Origin: Baffinella frigidus
Taxonomy: Eukaryota > Cryptophyceae > Cryptomonadales > Baffinellaceae
Direction: 5' to 3'
DNA length: 18,870 nt
NCBI GenBank assembly: GCA_026770585.1
Contig: MU646310.1
Span: 230,731 to 249,600 of the forward strand
The stretch's first letter is position 1. Each line of letters opens with the position of its first letter. The notes under the pieces are model-generated. The model worked only from the letters and a program-made list of their open reading frames with translations. It had not been told where the DNA came from and searched no databases. Shown here in pieces: positions 1 to 7,500 of this stretch. Position numbers and translations under genes: made by a program.

Positions 1-155
1 ACCCTCCACCCTCCACCCTCCACCCTCCACCCTCCACCCCCCACCCTCCACCCTCCACCCTCCACCCTCCACCCTCCACCCTCCACCCTTTACCCTGCAC
101 CCTGTACCCTGCACCCTGTACCCTGTTGCCTGAACCCACCCCCCGGTCGGTACAG
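1..155 (+). repeat. CCCTCCA heptamer satellite
   Basis: About 17 near-perfect CCCTCCA units (1-~119), decaying into CCCTGTA/CCCTGCA units, ending at an acceptor-like TACAG before the exon at 156. It is one of the window's TTTAGGG-like seven-base families, here C-rich on the plus strand. Confidence 0.9.
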
Positions 156-410
156 GTAGCGGAGATGCTGCGCGCAGTGACGGCGAGGCGCACGCGGAGC
201 ATCGCGTTCGCGATGGGGTTGCACGAGAGGCTGGGCGCGGGGTCGCGTGTGGGGGCGCTGGACCCGGGGGTGGTGCGGATGGTGTTGTGGGAGGATCACC
301 AAAGCACCAAAGGAGGAGGAGGCGGCGGCGGCGGCGGCGGCGGCGGAGGAGGAGGAGGCGGCGGCGGAGGAGGAGGAGGAGGAGTAGGAGGAGGAGGAGG
401 AGGAGAATGA
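156..410 (+). CDS. Probable terminal exon of an unrelated plus-strand gene
   Basis: After a C-rich heptamer tract and an acceptor-like TACAG at 151-155, the frame starting at 156 reads VAEMLRAVTARRTRSIAFAM, then a globular-looking stretch through LDPGVVRMVLWEDHQSTK. It then runs as polyglycine (GGA/GGC repeats) to a TGA at 408-410. I do not recognise the family. The same triplet repeat reads as Glu/Ala in the +1 frame from ~301, but that frame has a TAG at 385-387. Whether the polyglycine or the acidic frame is used, or the triplet tract lies outside the exon, cannot be decided here. Upstream exons would lie left of the window. Confidence 0.45.
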   Translation, partial: VAEMLRAVTARRTRSIAFAMGLHERLGAGSRVGALDPGVVRMVLWEDHQSTKGGGGGGGGGGGGGGGGGGGGGGGGVGGGGGGE

Positions 411-483
411 GGAGGAGGATGAAGATGACGAGGGGGACGACGCCGACGAGGATGAGGAGGACGAGGAGGAGGACGAGGAGCAG
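313..483 (+). repeat. GAG/GCG triplet repeat
   Basis: A purine-rich GAG/GCG triplet tract. The frame at 388-486 reads almost only Glu/Asp and ends with CAG followed by GTGTGA, a possible donor, but a stop at 385-387 cuts it from the preceding Glu/Ala run. It could be a decayed acidic-domain exon or simple repeat. Confidence 0.6.
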
Positions 484-660
484 GTGTGAGGGGGCGTGCG
501 GACAGCCTGCAGGCCTGTGTGTGGGATCCGCCTCAGGAATGGCATTTTATCCCGAAGCGGGCCTACATGTAACCTAAGGAGGTTTTGGTCGGTCTGGCAC
601 TGTTGATACATTTATCAAGAGGATCCGGAGTTCCTACCCGACTGGGCAGTCCTTTACCCT

Positions 661-790
661 TACATGGCTACCTCGCGCATGAGAAAGCGCCACCCCTCTA
701 CTAGGACCACCATATGGCCGTATGCATACATGTAGGCCTACTGCAGGGTCCTGGGGGGAGGCACTATCTTATGAACGAGATACCCCTGTA
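661..790. mobile_element. Palindromic MITE-like element, family A, copy 1 (diverged)
   Basis: A ~130-bp imperfect palindrome. The left end TACATGGCTACCTCGC and right end ..ATACCCCTGTA are diverged forms of the family inverted repeat. It shares a TA with the next copy at 789-790. No coding capacity. Confidence 0.7.
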
Positions 791-909
791 CAGGGGTACC
801 TCGCTCATAAGAAACGCCCACCACCCTAGGACCACCATAGGGCCCTAGGCATAGGCCTACTGTAGGGTCCTAGGAGGAAGCAGTTTCTTATGAGCGAGGT
901 ACCCCTGTA
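789..909. mobile_element. MITE-like element, family A, copy 2
   Basis: 121 bp with near-perfect terminal inverted repeats beginning TACAGGGGTACCTCGCTCAT and the mirror image at the right end. An inner inverted CCTAGGACC core gives a full-length hairpin. TA at each end suggests a TA target-site duplication, as used by Tc1/mariner-type transposases. No transposase is present. Confidence 0.8.
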
Positions 910-994
910 CACCAGGGCTTTCCTGAGGGAACCTGGAGTGAGGTGCGAGGCGGGGGGGTGGGGGCAGCGAGGACAGCGAGAGCAGCGAGACGGA

Positions 995-1116
995 TACAGG
1001 GGTACCTCGCTCATAAGAAACCGCTTCCTCCTAGGACCCTACAGTAGGCCCATGCCTAGGGCCCTAGGGTGGTCCTAGGGGGGGGGTCGGTTTCTTATGA
1101 GCGAGGTTCCCCTGTA
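995..1116. mobile_element. MITE-like element, family A, copy 3
   Basis: Same termini (TACAGGGG..CCCCTGTA) and CCTAGGACC/GGTCCTAGG core, followed by a small direct repeat of ATAAAAGGCGGAGCAA. Confidence 0.8.
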
Positions 1117-1214
1117 GATAAAAGGCGGAGCAAGGATAAAAGGCGGAGCAACCGTTTTTCTCCGTCTCTGGTGTTCGTAAATATTAACAACGAACCGCTT
1201 TCTTGCGAGCGAGA

Positions 1215-1324
1215 TACAGGGTTACCTCGTTCATAAGAAACCAACGCCCCCTAGGACCCTACAGTAGGGCCCTATGGTGGTCCTAGGGGGGGGGGCGGTT
1301 TCTTATGAGCGAGGTACCCCTGTA
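1215..1324. mobile_element. MITE-like element, family A, copy 4
   Basis: Same family, with a slightly diverged left end (TACAGGGTTACCTCG) and intact right end. The final TACCCCTG is duplicated at 1323-1332. Confidence 0.75.
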
Positions 1325-1418
1325 CCCCTGTAAGACAGCGCGAGAAGAGTCCGAGGCGCGCGTTCAACGAGATCACGTTTACTACCCCTTCAGCGGGGGG
1401 GGTCCAAGTCTCAGTCGG

Positions 1419-1510
1419 GGTTTCGGATCCGAAACTTCGGATTTCGGGTCCGAAACTTCGGATTTCGGGTCCGATTTTTCAGATTTCGGGCCCGAAATTT
1501 CGGATCTGGA
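1419..1510. repeat. Short tandem repeat of TCGGATTTCGGGTCCGAAAC type
   Basis: About four imperfect ~22-bp units built of self-complementary TTTCGG/CCGAAA pieces between MITE copies 4 and 5. It can form small hairpins. Function unknown. Confidence 0.7.
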
Positions 1511-1564
1511 GCCCCAGGAGGAGGGAGGAGCCCCGGAAATCGGCAAGCTCGACGGCTTTTCACC

Positions 1565-1685
1565 TACAGGGGTACCTCGCTCATAAGAAACCGCCCCCCC
1601 CCTAGGACCACCATAGGGCTCTAGACATGGTCCTACTGTAGGGTCCTAGGGGGGGGCGGTTTCTTATGAGCGAGGTACCCCTGTA
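1565..1685. mobile_element. MITE-like element, family A, copy 5
   Basis: 121 bp, nearly perfect palindrome with TACAGGGG..CCCCTGTA ends. It is immediately followed by the first ~15 bp of another copy (1684-1698), which then breaks off. Confidence 0.8.
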
Positions 1686-1766
1686 CAGGGGTATCTGGTG
1701 GGGCGCTTATTGGAAATACTCGTGAACAAGAAAATGCGGAGTGCCAGGGGGTTTGGCTCCTGGGAG

Positions 1767-1828
1767 TACATGGGTACCTCGCTCATAAGAAACCGCCCCC
1801 CCCCCCAAGGATCACGATAGGGCCCTAC
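1767..1828. mobile_element. MITE-like element, family A, truncated copy
   Basis: Left half only (TACATGGGTACCTCGC, C-run, then GGGCCCTA). The right inverted repeat is missing. Confidence 0.65.
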
Positions 1829-1964
1829 GGATCGGTTCCAAACGTGTTTTCGAAAACTCGCTGCAGGACCGCCCTGGGCTAGGCTGCAAACACGTGTTCT
1901 CGAACGCACGTGTTCTCGCGCGAGTCCTACGTGAATCTACCCAGGCGTCCTCATAACCTTGCGC

Positions 1965-2054
1965 CCTTATCCCTTAAGTGGCCAGTAGGCGCATACGCCC
2001 TACCGTAGGGCCCTAGGACCTGCCTAGGGATTCCACGGGCGATTATTCGCCCGT
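1965..2054. repeat. Dispersed repeat with GCATACGCCCTACCGTAGGG core
   Basis: Shares CTTAAGTGGCCA and the CCTACCGTAGGGCCCTAGGA core with 3386-3464, where the blocks are arranged differently, and ends with a small hairpin ACGGGCGATTATTCGCCCGT at 2035-2054. A similar CTACCGTAGG core occurs in the palindrome at 11292-11429. Confidence 0.6.
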
Positions 2055-2279
2055 TGGTCACTCAGGGGATACGCCCTTAGATCCTAGATACCCAAACTGC
2101 CCCGAGAACGCAAGATCGCCCCGGTAAACCCTAAACCCTAAACGACATCTCCCTGTAAACTCTCTGTAAAGCGACTCTCTCTATCACCCCCCCGCCGCGG
2201 AGCGCCGCGCGGAGAAGGGTTTGTAAAGTCGTTGAGAAGAAATTGGAGCCATTGAAATCGGAGCCCTCGAACAATTTGG
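2055..2279. other. Helicase 3' flank
   Basis: Downstream of the helicase stop on the minus strand. Holds two CCCTAAA units (near 2130) and ATTGGAGCC repeats. No gene was recognised and I saw no clear polyadenylation signal on the minus strand here. Confidence 0.5.
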
Positions 2280-2355
2280 AATTGGAGCCATTGGATGAAT
2301 GGCTCTAGCGGCGCTTGTAATTGGAGCCATTGGATGAATGGCTCTAGCGGCGCTT
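2280..2355 (-). repeat. 37-bp tandem duplication spanning the stop codon
   Basis: Two copies (2280-2316 and 2319-2355) of a unit that includes the helicase's last codons AAGCGCCGCTAG. The second TAG, in the duplicate, lies within the 3' UTR. Confidence 0.85.
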
Positions 2356-2435
2356 CATGCGCGTCTTGGACTTGAAGGAGTGGTGCGTCGACTTGGCCTG
2401 CTTCTTGTTCTTCTTCGTCAGCGTTGGCTTCCGTC
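2344..2435 (-). CDS. Helicase exon 21: C-terminus and stop
   Basis: 92 nt, residues 542(part)-571 and a TAG stop at 2344-2346. [12 protein letters not shown], then [14 protein letters not shown] lysine-rich terminus of the FKSKxxxKRR type is usual for this family. Acceptor ..CACCAG. The last codons and stop are part of a 37-bp tandem duplication running into the 3' UTR. Confidence 0.88.
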
Positions 2436-3756
2436 CTGGTGTAGGGTTTAAGGTTTACAAGGGTACCTCGCTCGTAAGAAAGCGCGCCCCCCTAGGACCC
2501 TACAGTAGGACCATGCCTAAGGCCCCATGGTGGTCGCAGGGGGGGTGCTTCTTGTTCTTCTTCGTCAGCGTCGGCTTCCGTCCTGGTGTAGGGTGTAGGG
2601 TTCAGGGTTTCGGGTTTCGGGTTTGCAGGTACAGGGGTACCTCGCTCACGAGAAACCGCCGCCCCCCTAGGACCACCATTTACAGGGGTACCTCGCTCGT
2701 AAGAAAGCGCACCCCCCTAGGACCCTACAGTAGGACCATGCCTAGGGCCCTCTGGTGGTCCTAGGGGGGCGGCGATTTCTTATGAGCGAGGCACCCCTGT
2801 AGGGTTTCGGGTTTGCAGGCACCACACTCGTGTTAGCGGGAAGATTTTGCCAAAGGCAACCCCCATACAAACCGTCAACGTTTGAGTATACTGAGGTCGC
2901 CAAATTGGCGTGTTCGGATCCTGAAAATGACAGTGAGAAAACAAGAGCACATCACTCGAAAAAACGGGAGCACATCACGCCCAGGAGGGGGCAATTGTGT
3001 GTAAGACGGGCAATTGTGTGTAAAACGGGCAATAGTGTGTAAGACGAACCTTTGGTGGCGAGCTCGGCGGCGACAGCCTCCTTGAAAAGGTCTCCGTCGC
3101 TCGAGGACGCCTTCTTGGAGGGCGCGTTCCGCCCCTGCTTCTCCTTCTGGGAATCGCGCCGCTTGTTCTTCCGCGCCTGTGTGAGACGCGCCACAAATCT
3201 AATTTAAAACACCAGATTTAATTTAAAACATTTAGTTTAAATCACCAGATTTAATTTGAGTGGGGGATTCGCATGCTGGCCACACGATGGCGTTGGCGGA
3301 GGATTAGGGAGGAGGATTAGGGAGGAGGATTAGGGAGGAGGATTAGGGAGGAGGATTAGGGTTCACGTTGAGGGTTTAGGGCATACGCCCTACCGTAGGG
3401 CCCTAGGACCTGCCTAGGACCTCTTACCCGTCAACTTTGACTGCCTGGCCACTTAAGGGATAGGGTTTAGGGCTGGGGATGAGGACCTGGCGTGCCTCTT
3501 GCTTCGCGCGGCCCGGGTCCGCAAAAGTCATTTCCAAGGAAAAACGGCATTCAAAAGTCAATTGTTAGCAGAAAACGGCTCCAACAACGACCCAATGGCT
3601 CCAAGTACGACCCTGGAACACCCTACCCAAGAGCCTGGCGTGGGGGACCTGGCGTGCCTCTTGCTTCGCGCGGTCCGGGTCCGAGTTGCCTGCCGCGTTT
3701 AGGGTTTAGGGTTTCGGGTTTCGGTTTTTTAGGGTTGAGGGTTGAGGGTTGAGAGT

Positions 3757-3802
<46 letters not shown>

Positions 3803-4547
3803 GGAAAGTCGTTAGGGTTTCGGGCCGCGTCACACGGGCCCTTATCAGAAAAGCACACAGTAATCACCCCGGGAGGCCCTGGGGATCCCATGACATCGGG
3901 GAGTGTGAGGGAGGTGTTCAGGGTTTAGGGTCTAGGGTTTAGGGTCTAGGGTCTAGGGTCTAGGGTCTAGGGTCTAGGGTCTAGGGTTCAGGGTTCAGGG
4001 TCCAGGGTCCAGGATTTAGGGTTGAGGTTTTCGGGTTTCTGGGTTCTGGGTTCTGGGTTCTGGGTTCTGGGTTTCGAGTTGAGGGCGAAGGGTTAAGGTT
4101 TGAAGGCTCACCCTTCCGGACGGCAGACTTGGCGGCGCGCTGCGAGAGGGGGGCTTTGTCCTCCCCCAGAGAGAGAGAGCGAGAGATAGACAGAAGAGAG
4201 AAGCGAGAGAGAGAGAGAGAGAGAGTGAGAGCGAGGTGCGCTCACCCTTCCGGACGGCAGACTTGGCGGCGCTGCGAGAGCGGGACCTTGGTGTCCTTCC
4301 CCCAGTCATCACCTCGGTAGGCCGTATGTGTCCTAGGATCTTCGGACAATGTGGTGTGTGTGTGTGGGGGGGGGAGAGAGAGAGGGAGAGGGAGGGAGGG
4401 AGAGAGGGGGGGAGAGAGAGGAACCTGTGCGTGTCTCTGTGTGTCTGTCTGTGGGTGGAGGGGGAGAGAGAGGTGCGCTCACCCTTCCCCAGAGAGAGAG
4501 AGCGAGAGAGCGCGAGACGAGATAGAGAGCGAGCGAGCGAGCGAGCG

Positions 4548-4591
<44 letters not shown>

Positions 4592-7500
4592 CGAGAGAGA
4601 GACAGTGCGAGCGAGGTGCGCTCACCCTTCCGGACGGCAGACTTGGCGGCGCGCTGGGACAGTGGGGCCTTGTCCTCCCCCAGAGAGAGAGAGCGAGAGA
4701 TAGACAGAAGAGAGAGGGAGAGGGAGAGAGAGAGAGAGAGCGAGCGCGAGACAGAAGAGAGAGGGAGAGAGAGAGAGAGAGAGAGAGGGGCGAGAGAGAG
4801 AGAGACAGTGCGAGCGAGGTGCGCTCACCCTTCCGAACAGCAGACTTGGCGGCGCGCTGCGAGAGCGGGGCCTTGTCCTTCTTCCCCCGTCCCGCCTCCG
4901 TCCCGAACATGTCCTCCCCCATCTTCGCGTGGCTCTGCACCGCCTGTGCGCGGGGTTCGGGGTTTGAGGTGTGGGGTGTGGGGTGTGGGGTGTGGGGTGT
5001 GGGGGTGTGGGGATTTCGCATGGAAACACTTGTGATTTACAAACCGGATTCAGAGAAATTTACTAGACACAACAACCTTTAATAGTAACATTAAAGCAAA
5101 CGTGTAGTAATTTGGATTGAAATCCAGTTTATAGATTGTAAGCGGTTCCAGGCCTTGCCCTTCTTCCCCCGGCCCGCTTCCGTCCCGAACATGTCCTCCA
5201 CCATCTTCGCGTGGCTCTGCACCGCCTGTCAAGGGTGTGGGGGTTTGGGGTGTGGGGTTTGGGGTGTGGAGAAGACCAAGAACAAGAACACGAAGAAAAA
5301 CAAGACGCAGCAGAAGAAGAAGTAGAAATAATAATAATAATAATAAAATAAAATAATAATAAAATAATAATAAGGAGTGGGGGAGGAACGGCACCTTGTC
5401 GCGGAGGTTGTCCATCTCTTCCTCCTCGTTCGCCTGCCACCAACGCGACCAGTCAGCGAAAGCAGTTGACTAACTCCGCACGTGCTGTACCAGGGCTGAA
5501 GTTGATCACGTCCCAGAGGTCTGTTGAGGGCAATGATAGACTCAGGGTTGGCTGTAAGGTTTTCTCGGGGAGGTCACACGAGAGAGAAGATAATCTCGAG
5601 GGACCTACCCAGAGTCGTATATCACCAAGTATACAACGTATACGAAGATAAAGAAGAAGAATACGCACCAGGCCAACGTGGAATCAGTCAACAGGGGAGG
5701 GTCCGTTCTGGGATCCGGGATCCGGGATTCGGGATCCGGGATTCGGGATCCGGGATCCGGGATCCGGTTTCTGGGTTTCGGGATCCAGGTTTCGGGTTTC
5801 GGGTCTCGCCTGCAGGCGTCTCCTCTTGGCGCGGCTCATCCCGGCATACTTGTCCTCCCGCTTGCCCGTCAGGATCTGCAACGGTGAAACCAAAGTCAAC
5901 ACCGGGGGAATGAAAGTCAACTATCGACCAACACGGATCCGAAAGTCAACTCTCGGCGTGCTTGTCCTCCCGCTGGCCCGTCAGGATCTGCGAAACGAAA
6001 GTCAACACGGATTCGAGAGTCAACTCTCCATGGTCTCAAGTCAACTCTCCATGGTCTCAAGTCAACTCTCGGCGTACCTGTCCTCCCGCTTGCCCGCCAG
6101 CACCCGCAACAGTGAAACCAAAGTCAACACCGGGGGAATGGAAGTCAACACCGGGGGAATGAAAGTCAACTATCGGTGGTCTAAAGTCAACTCTCGGCGT
6201 ACTTGTCTTGCCCGTCAAATTTAACTTTCGCCGACGGGTCTTGGCCAGTGCCGTGTCAACTCGCAATAGTCTGAAGTCAACTCTCATAGTCTACTCTACG
6301 TCTACGAAAGTCAACTCTCGATGGTCAACTTTCAGGTACAACAGTTTTAGCAATTTCTCCGCCCAAATTGAGCTTGAGCTCACTAAATTGTTTCACCCAA
6401 ATAAATAGACTGAGAAAGAGCTAGGATTCGTGAGCGCTTTCTTTTTGGAGATCTTGAGGATCTTATCCTCCTGCTCGTCCTCCTCGTCACTCGCGTTAAC
6501 GGGCTTTTCTCAAGTTAACACGCTGGAACCGCGGTACAAACCCGTCAACTTTCGCGCGGACAAGACCTTCTTCTTGGAGATCTTGGGGGTCTTGTCCTCC
6601 TCCTCGTCCTCCTCCTCCTCTTCGGCCTTGCGCTTCGGCGCGCCTCCAACCCCTTCAAGCGTGCGCCCGCTGCCAGGGAATCCAAAGTCAACTTCCAGGG
6701 AATCGAAAGTCAACTCTCGACAGTCAACTTTCAAATACAATAGTGCTTCGGAGCCCCTCTTTCTAGGCCACGCCCGCTGTTTTTGGGAAGGCGTCACGCC
6801 CCGCACAGTGGGCTACGAAGGAATTCTTGGTGGCTCAGTCACCAAGAATCGGTCTAGCCTCCAAGAATCGAACCCCTCGAAAGTCAACCTCCAGGAAATC
6901 CAACTCCAACTTCCAGGTAATCAAAAGTCAACCTCCAGGGACTCCAAAGTCAACTCTTGATAGTCTACTTTCAAATACAATAATTTCAGCGAAGGCTTCG
7001 TGACTTGCGGAAGGCTGTGTTCGGGCAGGGGGGAGGTTAACGTTTAATATTAATTCATTAATTTATTTATTAAACCCAATTTATTAAACCTAGGTTTCAT
7101 ATATATTGGAGAACACGACCGTGACGCGCGATAAGGAGAGGTAGGATGGCGCACCGGAAGGTGAGTACGCTGAAGAAATCTTGGAGTGTATTTATTGGAC
7201 GTAGCCGGTAGTGATTTTGGACACGCCAGTACTAAACTGGGTCGCGTCACTTTTTGGATCAGGTCGTCCGTAATTGGAGGGTCATAGCGACGTAGGGGCT
7301 CTAGAGCGCTGTGCAGAGAAGTTGGCCACCGGAAATAATGGAAAATCGAGAAATTGGAGCCATTTTATCAACTTTTGAGAAATTTAGTACCATGAATTTC
7401 TCAAAAGTGGATGAAATGGCTCCAATTTCCCCATTTCCCCATTTTCCGGTGGCCAACTTCTCTGCACAGCGCTCTAGCAGCCCGCGACCACCCTGAAAGA

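Larger units (their letters stand above)
4168..4812. repeat. GA-rich microsatellite tracts
   Basis: Four (GA)n-dominated blocks (~4168-4236, 4366-4420, 4491-4610, 4683-4812) alternating with exon 18 echoes. In the transcript they are CT-rich and open in all frames, which explains long Leu/Ser or Arg/Glu frames without biological meaning. Confidence 0.9.
5897..6984. repeat. AAAGTCAACTCTC-type interspersed array
   Basis: Roughly 20 occurrences of (A)AAGTCAACTCTC/AGTCAACACCGG at irregular 15-60 bp spacing across intron 15 and into intron 14, intermingled with exon 15 and 16 echoes. Confidence 0.85.

Noticed and set aside
90-611. Minus-strand 173-residue frame with long polyserine and polyalanine
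   Set aside because: It is the reverse of the GAG/GCG triplet repeat; the plus-strand frame at 156-410 has the more protein-like composition.
826-1078. Open frames starting MSEVPLY and containing RGTSLIRN on both strands
   Set aside because: They read through the family A palindrome and recur wherever it occurs, on either strand; not genes.
2830-3042. 70-residue plus-strand frame
   Set aside because: Lies in intron 20, ends in a short tandem repeat and shows no recognisable motif.
4016-5029. Long frames rich in Leu-Ser or Arg-Glu repeats
   Set aside because: They are produced by (GA)n microsatellites open in all frames; only the 4829-4943 part is exon sequence.
5524-5913. 129-residue plus-strand frame
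   Set aside because: Runs through the ATCCGGG satellite and the reverse of exon 16; composition of the unique part gives no support.
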